From Dryocola clanedunensis (lineage in GTDB: Bacteria > Pseudomonadota > Gammaproteobacteria > Enterobacterales > Enterobacteriaceae), in assembly GCF_025215155.1 (NCBI RefSeq), contig NZ_JALHAM010000117.1: 64,000 bases of DNA; one strand, 5' to 3'. The notes under the pieces were generated by a model that saw only the letters and a list, made by a program, of their open reading frames with translations, searched no databases and had not been told where the DNA came from. The position numbers and the translations under genes were made by a program. Of the stretch, positions 8,837 to 18,104 are shown one piece after another; the first letter of the stretch is position 1; every line of letters starts with the position of its first letter.

Positions 8837-9853
8837 ATGTCAACAATGCTGGAAGTGGCAAAAAAAGCAGGCGTCTCTAAAGCCACCGTCTCACGGGTGC
8901 TGTCCGGCAAGGGTTATGTCGGCGAAGCCACAAAAGATCTTGTTTATCAGGCGATTAAAGAAACTGGCTATCGCCCTAACCTGCTGGCAAGACACCTGGC
9001 CACCAACACTTCGCAGTGCATCGGCCTGGTGGTCACCAACACGCTGTATAACGGCAGCTACTTCAGCGAAATCCTCTCCCAGGCGGCAAAAAAATTAGAA
9101 GATAATGGCCGCCAGCTTATCCTGATGGACGGCAAACACAGCGCCGATGAAGAGCGCGAGGCGATAGAGTTTCTGCTGGATTTACAGTGCGATGCCGTCA
9201 TCATCTACCCTCGTTTTTTAACCCCTGACGCCATGGACGAGATTATCGATCTGCATCGCCAGCCGATTATGGTGGTGAACCGAAAGCTCAGAAAACACCA
9301 GAGCCACTGCATCTGCTGCGACCATAAAGGCGCAAGTTTTAAAGCGACGATGTACCTGATTGAACAGGGGCACCGGGAGATCGCCTTTATCACCGGCTCG
9401 CTGGATTCCCCTACGGCGATTGAGAGACTTTCAGGCTACAAAGCAGCGTTAAAAGAAGCGAGTATTCCCCAGCAAGACAGCCTGATCGCGCAGGGAAAAT
9501 GGACGCCAGCCAGCGGATTTGCCGCGGCAGAATCCTTGCTTGCCAGCCAAATGACGTTCAGCGCGGTTGTCGCCAGCAACGACGATATGGCCGTGGGCGC
9601 GATAAAAAAATTCAGCGAGTCGGGGATTGCCGTACCAGGACAAATCTCGGTGATTGGCTTCGATGACATCCCCACCGCGCCGTTCCTCAGCCCGTCGCTG
9701 GCCAGCGTGAAAGATCCGGTCAGCGACATGATGGGGGAAGTGATTAACCGCCTGATCTCCATGCTGGACGGCGGCTATTTATCGCGGGACAACGTCTTTA
9801 CTTCGGAGCTGCTGGTGCGGGATTCCGTCGGGGACGGGCCGCATATCCGATAG
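8837..9853 (+). CDS. ascG: LacI-family repressor AscG
   Basis: A 338-residue LacI-type repressor, divergent from ascFB. The N-terminal helix-turn-helix is MLEVAKKAGVSKATVSRVLSGKGYV (first ~28 residues), followed by a periplasmic-binding-protein-like ligand domain with the typical VVASNDDMAVGAIK and VPGQISVIGFDDIPTAPF segments. Similar to E. coli AscG (336 residues) from end to end. Expected to bind the intergenic region and block ascFB transcription until a beta-glucoside inducer appears. A REP element follows the gene. Confidence 0.92.
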   Translation: MSTMLEVAKKAGVSKATVSRVLSGKGYVGEATKDLVYQAIKETGYRPNLLARHLATNTSQCIGLVVTNTLYNGSYFSEILSQAAKKLEDNGRQLILMDGKHSADEEREAIEFLLDLQCDAVIIYPRFLTPDAMDEIIDLHRQPIMVVNRKLRKHQSHCICCDHKGASFKATMYLIEQGHREIAFITGSLDSPTAIERLSGYKAALKEASIPQQDSLIAQGKWTPASGFAAAESLLASQMTFSAVVASNDDMAVGAIKKFSESGIAVPGQISVIGFDDIPTAPFLSPSLASVKDPVSDMMGEVINRLISMLDGGYLSRDNVFTSELLVRDSVGDGPHIR

Positions 9854-9859
9854 CTTATT

Positions 9860-9892
9860 TGTCGGCTGACGCTGCGCTTATCCGACCTACGA
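9860..9892. repeat. REP-like element
   Basis: GTCGG...GCTGCGCTTATCCGAC, the inverse of the GGATAAGCGCAGC core shared with other intergenic repeats in this window. Lies between the convergent ascG and curA. Confidence 0.6.
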
Positions 9893-9915
9893 ACCGGGGT
9901 TGTGCATCCACCCGA

Positions 9916-10947
9916 TTATTCGGCAACCTTAACGATCAGCTTGCCGAAGTTTTTACCCACCAGCAGGCCGCGGAACGCCTCAACGGCGTTTTCCAGGCCG
10001 TCGACGATATCTTCGCGGAACTGGATTTTACCTTCACCCAGCCACTGGCTCATTTGCTTAAAGAACTCCGGATAACGGTCGCCGTAATCCATAGAGATAA
10101 TAAAGCCCTGCACGCGCATGCGCTTTTTGAGGATGGTGCCCATCAGCAGCGGCAGACGATCTTCGGTGAAGGCGCTGTTTTGCCCGTTGTACTGGCTGAT
10201 GACGCCGCAGACCGGCACGCGGGCGGAGGTGTTAAACAAAGGCAGCACGGCGTCAAATACGGCCCCGCCGACGTTTTCAAAATAGACATCAACACCCTGT
10301 GGGCAGGCCTTTCTCAGCTGTTCCGCAAAGTCCGGCGCTTTATGATCGATACAGGCATCGAATTTCAGCGTTTCGGTGACGTAGCGGCATTTGTCCGCCC
10401 CACCCGCAATACCTACAATTTTTGCACCGCGCAGTTTAGCGACCTGGCCGACGACGGACCCCACCGCGCCGCTGGCGGCCGCGACAACCACCGTTTCGCC
10501 CGGCTGCGGGTTGCCAATGTCGGTCAGCCCCATATAGCCCGTGAAGCCCGGCATCCCTAACAGACCCAGCGCATAGGATGGGTGAGCCATGTTGTTATCC
10601 AGTTTCTGCAAACCTGCCCCGTCGGACAGCGCATAGTCCTGCCAGCCGGTATAGGCCAGCACCAGGTCGCCCTGCTGGTAGTCAGCATGTTCAGATTGTT
10701 CAACACGGCAAACGGTGCCGCCACACATAACATCCCCAATCTGTAGCGGAGCCGAATACGACTCTGCGTCATCCATGCGCCCGCGCATGTACGGATCGAG
10801 GGATAAATAGAGGGTACGCAGCAACAGCTGGCCTTTTGCTGGCTGCGGAATATCAGACTCCTGGAGCACGATATCTTCACTGGTCGGCATACCCTGCGGG
10901 CGTTTTGCCAGCACAAAGCTGCGGTTAATGCGGGACGATTGGCTCAT
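9916..10947 (-). CDS. curA: NADPH-dependent curcumin/2-alkenal reductase, CurA-like
   Basis: Zinc-independent medium-chain dehydrogenase/reductase of the LTD/CurA group, 343 residues from the ATG at 10947 (MSQSSRINRSFVLAKRPQG). Family members reduce carbon-carbon double bonds of curcumin, alkenals and alkenones with NADPH. The nucleotide-binding segment is VVVAAASGAVGSVVGQVAKL. Conserved family segments include LSLDPYMRGRM near the N-terminus and PVCGVISQYN. An in-frame start 30 codons upstream is rejected because the extension has no family counterpart. Single gene, downstream of aer on the same strand with a 99-bp gap. Confidence 0.9.
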   Translation of the reverse strand: MSQSSRINRSFVLAKRPQGMPTSEDIVLQESDIPQPAKGQLLLRTLYLSLDPYMRGRMDDAESYSAPLQIGDVMCGGTVCRVEQSEHADYQQGDLVLAYTGWQDYALSDGAGLQKLDNNMAHPSYALGLLGMPGFTGYMGLTDIGNPQPGETVVVAAASGAVGSVVGQVAKLRGAKIVGIAGGADKCRYVTETLKFDACIDHKAPDFAEQLRKACPQGVDVYFENVGGAVFDAVLPLFNTSARVPVCGVISQYNGQNSAFTEDRLPLLMGTILKKRMRVQGFIISMDYGDRYPEFFKQMSQWLGEGKIQFREDIVDGLENAVEAFRGLLVGKNFGKLIVKVAE

Positions 10948-11046
10948 AACGATCTCCGTTGTTTGTCTGCGTTCAATCTGTCCCAGACTAGTCAATAAAA
11001 GCGCGTTAGGGGGTGAAAATCGTGCGGCTTCCCCCATTTTTCTCTG

Positions 11047-12567
11047 CTAATGCAGTACCGCTACGGCATCTTCGAGCCGGGTAGCCCGGTGTTTTACCAT
11101 CGCGGAAACCTGGCTACCCTCGTCTACCAGCGACGCATTTTTACGGGTGATGGCATCCAGTTCGGCCACGGCCTGGGTTAATTCGGACAGCCCTGTTGCC
11201 TGTTCGGTTGTCGCCTGGCTTATCTGTACAAGCATCTGCGTGACGTTGCGCACCTGGACTACGATCTCCTGCATGGTTTGTCCGGCTTCGTGTACCTGTT
11301 CAGAACCTGACTGCACTTTGCTGGCGCTCGCCTCAATCAGCTGATGAATATCGTTGGCTGCCGCAGCGCTCCGGCTTGCCAGATTGCGCACTTCTCCTGC
11401 TACCACGGCAAAGCCCTTACCCTGCTCTCCGGCCCGCGCAGCTTCTACCGCCGCATTAAGGGCCAGAATGTTGGTCTGGAAGGCAATGTCGTTAATCAAG
11501 GCCGTAATAGAACCGATACGCTGCGTGCTGTTGGCAATTTCATCCATGGTGGTGACGACGGTTTCCATCGCCCGCCCGCCCTGGGCCGCAGCATCGCTGG
11601 CCTGGCTGGAGAGTTTGTCCGCGCTGGCAGCCGTCTGCGCGTTATTTTGTACCGACACCGCCATCTGATTCATGGTGACTACCGTCTGCTGGACGTGATT
11701 CACAGACTGAGCGATATGTTCGTTAAGCTCGTCGTTGCCTCGGGCCAGCGCTTCGCTGCCGCTGCGCACATTTTCAACCTGGTGGCTGACATCGCTCATC
11801 AACCAACGGCACATCAGGCCGAGCTGCCCGATAGCTCGCAGGGTGATCCCTATCTCATCGGTGCGGGGGAGATGGTCGACCTTCTGGCGATTCCCCGTCG
11901 CAACATCCAGCGCCTGGCGGGCAATATTTTCAAGCGGGCGGGCGATTTGCCACTCCAGCAGGAGACAGCCCAGACCGGTCGCAATGCCGCTCATCACAAG
12001 ATGCATGGCGTCCTGACCCATCGCCACGCCGGCCACCACCAGGAGGACGCAGAGTCCGGACATCATGCTGCGAATGCGCCAGCGCAGCGTCATGGTCGCC
12101 AGTTTGCCGAACACTCCTTTACGCAGCACTAACCCTTTAAACAGGCGGCGGCTGGCGCTATCTTCCTTCAACGCTTTATAGAGGGGAGTCACCGCGGCAA
12201 TCTCTTCGGGTGTCGCTTTGGTACGAATTGACATGTAGCCGGTCATTTTTCCGTTGCGCACCATCGGCACCGCGTTAGCACGTACCCAATAGTAATCGCC
12301 ATTTTTGCAGCGGTTTTTTACGATGCCGGTCCATGGCTCACCCTGCTGTAGCGTGTACCACATATCGGCAAAGGCGGCTTTAGGCATATCCGGGTGGCGG
12401 ACGAGGTTGTGCGGGCTACCCATCAGCTCCTCGCAGGAGTAGCCGCTGATCTTCACAAAGCTGTCGTTGGCATGGGTCAGGTAGCTTTGCAGGTCGGTAG
12501 TGGACATGAGGGTACTGTCGTCATCAAGCAAATATTCGTGCTGTGTCACATGGGCACGCGCAGACAT
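11047..12567 (-). CDS. aer: Aerotaxis receptor Aer
   Basis: Membrane-bound energy/oxygen taxis transducer of 506 residues, the same length as E. coli Aer. The N-terminal PAS domain (about 10-130, with NRCKNGDYYWVRANAVP and GYMSIRT) binds FAD in the family. A hydrophobic segment around 170-205 anchors it. A HAMP-like linker follows, then the long helical signalling domain with the conserved hairpin FQTNILALNAAVEAARAGEQ and GFAVVAGEVR, which contacts CheA/CheW. There is no periplasmic sensing domain, and no C-terminal pentapeptide for CheR/CheB. A sigma-28-type promoter lies upstream, which ties it to the flagellar regulon. Confidence 0.93.
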   Translation of the reverse strand: MSARAHVTQHEYLLDDDSTLMSTTDLQSYLTHANDSFVKISGYSCEELMGSPHNLVRHPDMPKAAFADMWYTLQQGEPWTGIVKNRCKNGDYYWVRANAVPMVRNGKMTGYMSIRTKATPEEIAAVTPLYKALKEDSASRRLFKGLVLRKGVFGKLATMTLRWRIRSMMSGLCVLLVVAGVAMGQDAMHLVMSGIATGLGCLLLEWQIARPLENIARQALDVATGNRQKVDHLPRTDEIGITLRAIGQLGLMCRWLMSDVSHQVENVRSGSEALARGNDELNEHIAQSVNHVQQTVVTMNQMAVSVQNNAQTAASADKLSSQASDAAAQGGRAMETVVTTMDEIANSTQRIGSITALINDIAFQTNILALNAAVEAARAGEQGKGFAVVAGEVRNLASRSAAAANDIHQLIEASASKVQSGSEQVHEAGQTMQEIVVQVRNVTQMLVQISQATTEQATGLSELTQAVAELDAITRKNASLVDEGSQVSAMVKHRATRLEDAVAVLH

Positions 12568-12620
12568 TGCAGCTCCTTTGTGCAGGTTATCCAGTCGTTA
12601 ATCTTTTCCTTCATCTCGTT

Positions 12621-12647
12621 ATGTCGGCGCGGCAATAATTTACTTGA
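12621..12647 (-). promoter_or_regulatory. Sigma-28 (FliA) promoter for aer
   Basis: Read on the minus strand: TCAAGTAA, 11 bases, GCCGACAT. The consensus is TAAAGTTT-N11-GCCGATAA, so spacing is exact and the GCCGA core is intact. It ends 53 bases before the aer start. Aer is FliA-dependent in E. coli. Confidence 0.65.
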
Positions 12648-12866
12648 GCGGTTAAACTTGATCCACGTCACACTTTTAAAATTAAACATAATCTTTATAA
12701 TGTCATCAGTACATCCCACATTTTTAATAATTTCATATAGTTATTAAATTGTCTTTCGTTGAGTGACTAAGTGATGCAGTTTTAGCCATCGTTTCACGCG
12801 TGGCCCACTACACTACTTAGTGAGGGAGACCGTGTTGCTCCCGCAAGGAAAATAAAGAGGATAATA

Positions 12867-14372
12867 ATGTTAAAAAGGAAAAAGAAAGTCAGACCTATCA
12901 AGGTCAGCGACGTCACCATCATTGATGACGCGCGACTTAAAAAAGCCATCACCGCCGCCTCCCTCGGGAACGCAATGGAGTGGTTTGATTTTGGTGTGTA
13001 TGGCTTTGTGGCCTTCGCGCTCGGTAAGGTGTTTTTCCCGGATGCCAGCCCAAGCGTACAGATGATTGCCGCACTTGGTACATTCTCCGTACCGTTCCTG
13101 ATCCGCCCATTGGGTGGCCTGTTCTTCGGGATGCTCGGCGATAAGTACGGTCGTCAGAAAATCCTGTCGATCACTATTATCATCATGTCGCTGAGTACCT
13201 TCTGTATTGGTCTTATTCCGTCGTATGCCACGATAGGTATCTGGGCGCCAATCCTGTTGCTGCTTGCGAAAATGGCCCAGGGCTTCTCGGTGGGCGGTGA
13301 GTACACCGGTGCCTCTATCTTTGTGGCGGAATACTCCCCGGACCGTAAGCGCGGCTTTATGGGCAGCTGGCTGGACTTCGGCTCTATTGCTGGCTTCGTC
13401 TGCGGTGCAGGCGTGGTGGTGCTGATTACCGCTATCGTCGGCGATGACAACTTCCTCGAATGGGGCTGGCGTCTGCCGTTCTTCCTGGCGCTGCCGTTAG
13501 GGATTATCGGCCTCTATCTGCGTCACGCGCTGGAAGAGACCCCGGCGTTCCAGCAGCACATCGAAAAACTTGAGCAAGGCGATAAAGAAGGCCTGGCCGA
13601 AGGGCCGAAAGTCTCCTTTAAAGAGATTGCCACCAAACACTGGCGCGCCCTGCTGACCTGTATCGGGATCGTTATCTCCACCAACGTGACCTACTACATG
13701 CTGCTCACCTATATGCCGAGCTACCTCTCCCACAACCTGCACTATTCGGAAGAGCACGGCGTACTAATTATTATCGCTATTATGGTCGGCATGCTGTTCG
13801 TTCAGCCGATGATTGGCCTGCTCAGCGACCGCTACGGCCGCCGTCCGTTTATCCTCATCGGTAGCGTACTGCTGCTGATTTGCGCTATTCCGGCCTTTAT
13901 CCTGATTAACAGCAACGTGCTGGGGCTTATCTTCGCGGGCCTGCTGGTACTGGCGGTGATACTCAACTGCTTTATCGGCGTCATGGCTTCAACCTTACCG
14001 GCCATGTTCCCAACGCACATTCGTTACAGCGCGCTGGCCAGCGCCTTTAACATCTCCGTGCTGGTTGCGGGTCTGACACCAACGCTTGCCGCCTGGCTCG
14101 TGGAGTACACCGAAAACCTGATGATGCCGGCGTACTACCTGATGGTCATTGCCGCTATCGGTCTGATTACCGGTCTGACCATGAAAGAGACTGCCAACAA
14201 ACCGCTGAAAGGGGCAACACCTGCCGCCTCTGACATTGCTGAAGCACGGGAAATCGTTCAGGAGCATCACGATAATATCGAGCAGAAAATCGAAGATATC
14301 GATCGTGAAATCGAAGAGCTTCAGGCGAAACGTACCAATCTGGTGCATCAGCACCCGCGTATTAACGAGTAA
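12867..14372 (+). CDS. proP: Proline/glycine betaine:H+ symporter ProP
   Basis: Major facilitator osmosensory transporter, 501 residues (E. coli 500). Twelve membrane segments span about 30-450, with the MFS loop motif GDKYGRQKIL after segment 2 and GLLSDRYGRRPF in the second half. The C-terminal tail (about 455-501, EHHDNIEQKIEDIDREIEELQAKR) is the heptad-repeat coiled coil that in E. coli tunes the osmotic activation threshold. Takes up proline, glycine betaine and related osmolytes during osmotic upshift. Divergent from aer across 299 bp; a terminator follows. In E. coli K-12 proP is not next to aer, so the position is a rearrangement relative to that genome. Confidence 0.95.
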   Translation: MLKRKKKVRPIKVSDVTIIDDARLKKAITAASLGNAMEWFDFGVYGFVAFALGKVFFPDASPSVQMIAALGTFSVPFLIRPLGGLFFGMLGDKYGRQKILSITIIIMSLSTFCIGLIPSYATIGIWAPILLLLAKMAQGFSVGGEYTGASIFVAEYSPDRKRGFMGSWLDFGSIAGFVCGAGVVVLITAIVGDDNFLEWGWRLPFFLALPLGIIGLYLRHALEETPAFQQHIEKLEQGDKEGLAEGPKVSFKEIATKHWRALLTCIGIVISTNVTYYMLLTYMPSYLSHNLHYSEEHGVLIIIAIMVGMLFVQPMIGLLSDRYGRRPFILIGSVLLLICAIPAFILINSNVLGLIFAGLLVLAVILNCFIGVMASTLPAMFPTHIRYSALASAFNISVLVAGLTPTLAAWLVEYTENLMMPAYYLMVIAAIGLITGLTMKETANKPLKGATPAASDIAEAREIVQEHHDNIEQKIEDIDREIEELQAKRTNLVHQHPRINE

Positions 14373-14396
14373 TTTCGTTTAACGTAACGCGACCAG

Positions 14397-14421
14397 CGCC
14401 GGGCCATCGCCCGGCGTTTTT
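14397..14421 (+). terminator. Rho-independent terminator after proP
   Basis: Stem CGCCGGGC (14397-14404) / GCCCGGCG (14409-14416) with CATC loop and TTTTT directly after; 25 bases past the proP stop. Confidence 0.85.
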
Positions 14422-14562
14422 CATTCCAGAAGCGCATTGGATATATCGTATACTTATAAGCAAAGTCGTAATTGGACTTTGTGAATAGCGTTAACTCCCC
14501 TAACGTAATCGGGTCACAGAATAAAAAAACCATAATAATTCTTCCGTTACGCAGGGTGCATC

Positions 14563-16131
14563 ATGCAAAAAAAAGCGCTTTCCTTACTGCTGCTGGCAGC
14601 CTTGTCCGCCAGCGCTCACGCCGCTACACCACCAAATACCTTAATCGTTGCCCAGGGACTGGATGACATCGTCAGCCTCGACCCCGCCGAAGCCAACGAG
14701 CTGTCCAGCATTCAGACCGTGCCGAGCCTTTACCAGCGTCTGGTGCAGGCCGACCGGGATGACCCGGCAAAAGTGAACCCGGTGCTGGCGGAAAGCTGGC
14801 AGGGCGACGCGGCCAACAAAAAACTGACCATTAAGCTGCGCCCGGATGCGAAGTTCTCCTCCGGTAACCCGCTGCGCCCGGAAGATGTGATTTTCTCTTA
14901 CACCCGCGCGGTCACCCTGAACAAGTCGCCGGCGTTTATCCTCAACGTGCTTGGCTGGCAGGCAGACAACATCGCAGGCCAGCTGAAAAAAGTGGATGAC
15001 CATACCCTTGAGCTGCACTGGACGGCGGACGTCAGCCCGGCCGTCGCGCTGAACATTCTCTCCACGCCGATTGCCTCCATCGTCGATGAAAAGGCCGTCG
15101 CGCCACACGTCAAAGCCGGTGATTTTGGCAACGAGTGGCTGAAGATGCACTCTGCGGGCAGCGGCGCGTTCAAAATGCGCGTCTACCAGCCGCATCAGGC
15201 CATCGTGCTGGATGCCAACCCAACGTCCCCGGGCGATGCGCCAAAGGTTAAAAACATCATCATTAAAAATGTTCCCGATCCGGCGGCCCGCCGCCTGCTG
15301 ATTCAGCAGGGTGACGCGGATATCGCCCGCGATCTGGGGGCGGATCAGACCAGCGCGCTGGAAGGTAAACCAGGCGTGAAAGTGCTGAGCATTCCCTCTG
15401 CCGAACAGAACTACATGGTGTTCAACGTGGGCAACAATGCTAACCCGCTGCTGAAGAACCCGGCGCTGTGGGAAGCGGCTCGCTACCTGGTGGATTATCA
15501 GGGCATCACCAAAGATCTGCTCAAAGGCCAGTATTTCATCCACCAGAGCTTCCTGCCGGTCGGCTTTGCCGGCGCGCTGGACAACAACCCGTTCAAATTC
15601 GATCCGGCGAAAGCAAAAGAAATCCTCGCCAAAGCGGGCATTAAAGACGCCCACTTTACGCTGGACGTGGAGAACAAAGCGCCGTTCATCACCATCGCCC
15701 AGTCCATGCAGGCGAGCTTCGCCCAGGGCGGCGTGAAGGTGGATCTGCTGCCCGCGGCGGGAAGCCAGGTCTATGCCCGCGTGCGGGCTAAGCAGCATCA
15801 GGCCGCTATCCGCCTGTGGATCCCGGACTACTTCGACGCGCACTCGAACGCCAGCGCCTTCGCGTTTAACGACGGCAAAGCCAGCACCGTGGCGGGCCTC
15901 AACGGCTGGCAGACTCCGGAGCTGAACAAGCAAACCCTGGCGGCGGTTGCCGAAGCCGACTCGGCTAAGCGTCTGGACCTGTATAAGAAAATGCAGGAAG
16001 AGCTACAGCACAACTCGCCGTATGTGTTTGTCGATCAGGGTAAAACGCAGATTGTGGTGCGGGATAACGTGAAGGGCTACCAGCAGGGGCTGAATGCGGA
16101 CATGGTTTATTACGACCGCGTGAGCAAATAG
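14563..16131 (+). CDS. Peptide-type ABC transporter substrate-binding protein (SBP_bac_5)
   Basis: Periplasmic binding protein of 522 residues. Residues 1-20 are a signal peptide (MQKKALSLLLLAALSASAHA, cleavage before ATPPN). The mature protein has family 5 features: LIVAQGLDDIVSLDPAEA at the start, PVLAESW, LRPDAKFSSGNPLRPEDVIFSY, and YVFVDQGKTQIVVRDNVKGY near the end. Family members bind di- or oligopeptides, nickel, opines or glutathione; the ligand here cannot be read. First gene of a five-gene operon with two permeases and two ATPases, preceded by the proP terminator and separated from the first permease by 105 bp with a repeat. Confidence 0.85.
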   Translation: MQKKALSLLLLAALSASAHAATPPNTLIVAQGLDDIVSLDPAEANELSSIQTVPSLYQRLVQADRDDPAKVNPVLAESWQGDAANKKLTIKLRPDAKFSSGNPLRPEDVIFSYTRAVTLNKSPAFILNVLGWQADNIAGQLKKVDDHTLELHWTADVSPAVALNILSTPIASIVDEKAVAPHVKAGDFGNEWLKMHSAGSGAFKMRVYQPHQAIVLDANPTSPGDAPKVKNIIIKNVPDPAARRLLIQQGDADIARDLGADQTSALEGKPGVKVLSIPSAEQNYMVFNVGNNANPLLKNPALWEAARYLVDYQGITKDLLKGQYFIHQSFLPVGFAGALDNNPFKFDPAKAKEILAKAGIKDAHFTLDVENKAPFITIAQSMQASFAQGGVKVDLLPAAGSQVYARVRAKQHQAAIRLWIPDYFDAHSNASAFAFNDGKASTVAGLNGWQTPELNKQTLAAVAEADSAKRLDLYKKMQEELQHNSPYVFVDQGKTQIVVRDNVKGYQQGLNADMVYYDRVSK

Positions 16132-16137
16132 CACCCC

Positions 16138-16212
16138 GATAAACGTAGGGCGGGTTAACGTCACCCGCCGCTAACCATGTGGTGGAAGACGCTGTCGCTT
16201 TTCCACCCTACT
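16138..16212. repeat. Intergenic palindromic repeats inside the ABC operon
   Basis: Two small inverted units: GGCGGGTTAACGTCACCCGCC and GGTGGAAGACGCTGTCGCTTTTCCACC-type, flanked by GTAGGG and CCCTAC. Same composition as the other REP-like elements here. Between the binding protein and first permease genes such a repeat may set the higher level of the binding protein mRNA. Confidence 0.55.
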
Positions 16213-16236
16213 TTTTTATCAAGCTAAGAGTCTCTC

Positions 16237-17271
16237 ATGCTTCTTGCTTCACCCCGCTTCCGCCGCCCGCTGCTGACCCTGTTGCAGGGCCTGTTCACCC
16301 TGGCGCTGACGCTGGTTGGCCTGCTGCTGATCACTTTTGCGCTTTCAGCTCTTTCGCCCGTTGACCGCGTTTTGCAGATCGTGGGCGATCACGCAAGCCA
16401 GGCGACCTACGACCAGGTGCGCCACCAGCTAGGTCTGGACCAATCTCTTCCCGTGCAGTTCTGGCATTACGTCACGGCTCTGTTTCATGGTGACTTAGGA
16501 ACAGCCAGCGCAACCGGGCAGCCGGTATTACAGGACTTGCTCTCCGTCTTCCCCGCTACGCTTGAGCTTGCCAGCCTGGCGCTGATCATCGGCAGCGTGC
16601 TGGGGGTCATCTTTGGCGTCCTTTGCGCCCGGTTTGTCGGTTCACCGTGGGATCTGGCGGTGCGTACCTTTACGCTGCTGGGCAACTCGGTGCCGATTTT
16701 CTGGCTCGGCCTGCTGATGCTGGCGCTGTTCTACGCTCGCCTGCAGTGGAGCGCAGGGCCTGGGCGGCTGGACGATATCTACCAGTACACCGTGGACGCC
16801 AAAACCGGCTTTGTGCTTATCGACACCTGGCTTTCCGGCGACCGCGATGCCTTCTATAACGCCATTAATCACCTTGTGCTGCCGGTGCTGCTGCTGGCCT
16901 ATTACTCCCTTGCCAGCATCACCCGCCTGACGCGCACTGCCTGCCTGAGCGAGATGAACAAAGAGTACATCACCCTTGCTCGCGCCAAAGGTGCCGGGGA
17001 GATGGCGATTCTGGTGCGTCACGTGTTACCCAATATCAGGGGCACGCTGTTTACGGTGATTGCGCTGGCTTATACCTCCATGCTGGAAGGGGCGGTACTC
17101 ACCGAAACGGTCTTCTCCTGGCCGGGCATCGGGCGGTATCTGACCACCGCACTGTTCGCGGGCGATACTACAGCGATTATGGGCGGTACGCTGCTGATCG
17201 GCGTGTCGTTCGTTATTATCAACAACCTGACTGACGTGCTGGTGCGTGTCACCGATCCGAGGGTGCACTGA
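16237..17271 (+). CDS. ABC transporter permease, DppB/OppB type
   Basis: Inner membrane permease of 344 residues, about six membrane segments. An N-terminal hydrophobic helix (about 10-35) is followed by an extracytoplasmic loop with the DppB-like pattern VRHQLGLDQSLPVQFWHY. The EAA loop that docks the ATPase is EYITLARAKGAGEMAILVRHVLPN (about 240-263). GAVLTETVFSWPGIGRYL, typical of this subfamily, precedes the last helices. The stop overlaps the start of the next permease gene (TGATG), showing translational coupling. The ligand is set by the upstream binding protein and is unknown. Confidence 0.87.
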   Translation: MLLASPRFRRPLLTLLQGLFTLALTLVGLLLITFALSALSPVDRVLQIVGDHASQATYDQVRHQLGLDQSLPVQFWHYVTALFHGDLGTASATGQPVLQDLLSVFPATLELASLALIIGSVLGVIFGVLCARFVGSPWDLAVRTFTLLGNSVPIFWLGLLMLALFYARLQWSAGPGRLDDIYQYTVDAKTGFVLIDTWLSGDRDAFYNAINHLVLPVLLLAYYSLASITRLTRTACLSEMNKEYITLARAKGAGEMAILVRHVLPNIRGTLFTVIALAYTSMLEGAVLTETVFSWPGIGRYLTTALFAGDTTAIMGGTLLIGVSFVIINNLTDVLVRVTDPRVH

Positions 17272-18104
17272 TGCCGTCTTACCTCTTTTTGCGCCGCGTG
17301 CTGCGCTCGCCTGCCGCTCTTTGCGGCCTGATTATTATTACTCTTCTGCTGCTGGTCGCGCTTTTTGCGCCGCTGCTCGCGCCGTTCGATCCTAACTGGC
17401 AGGATGCCGCAGCGCGCCTGCAGACGCCGAATGCGCAGCACTGGCTGGGTACGGACAGCTACGGGCGTGATTTACTCTCGCGCCTGCTCTATGGTTCCCG
17501 CCCCGCGCTGGGCCTGGTGCTGCTGGTCACCGTCATTACCCTGCCCGTCGGCCTGCTGATGGGTATTTTGTCAGGCTACTACGGCGGCTGGCTGGAGCGG
17601 GTGCTGATGCGCTTTACCGATGTGGTGATGTCGATGCCGCGCCTGATTCTGGCCTTTGCTTTTGTGGCGATGCTCGGGCCAGGCCTGGTGAACGGCGCGC
17701 TCGCTCTGGCGCTCACCACCTGGCCTGCCTATGCACGTCAGGCACGGAGTGAAATTCAGCGCCTGCGCCACAGTGACTATCTGGCCGCCGCCGAGATGAT
17801 GGGTATTCGCGGCCTGCGGCTGCTGGCGGGCCATATTCTGCCGCTCTGTTTGCCTTCGGCGATTGTGCGGCTGGCGCTGGACCTGGCGGGTATTATTCTC
17901 GCCGCCGCCGGTCTGGGCTTCCTGGGCCTGGGGGCAAGACCTCCGATGGCGGAATGGGGGGCGATGATCGCCGACGGCATGCAGGTGATTTTCGACCAGT
18001 GGTGGATTGCGGCTATTCCGGGCACCGCCATTCTGATTAGCAGCCTGGCGTTTAACCTGCTGGGCGACGGACTACGCGACGTGCTGGAGCCGGGCCATGA
18101 CTGA
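17271..18104 (+). CDS. ABC transporter permease, DppC/OppC type
   Basis: Second permease of the pair, 277 residues. The opening cytoplasmic stretch leads into a hydrophobic helix (about 15-40), then FDPNWQDAAARLQTPNAQHW and LGTDSYGRDLLSRLLYGSR, a DppC hallmark. The EAA loop is DYLAAAEMMGIRGLRLLAGHILP. The start codon overlaps the preceding stop by one base, and the 3' end overlaps the first ATPase gene by 8 bp. Forms the heterodimeric channel with the preceding gene product. Confidence 0.87.
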   Translation: MPSYLFLRRVLRSPAALCGLIIITLLLLVALFAPLLAPFDPNWQDAAARLQTPNAQHWLGTDSYGRDLLSRLLYGSRPALGLVLLVTVITLPVGLLMGILSGYYGGWLERVLMRFTDVVMSMPRLILAFAFVAMLGPGLVNGALALALTTWPAYARQARSEIQRLRHSDYLAAAEMMGIRGLRLLAGHILPLCLPSAIVRLALDLAGIILAAAGLGFLGLGARPPMAEWGAMIADGMQVIFDQWWIAAIPGTAILISSLAFNLLGDGLRDVLEPGHD

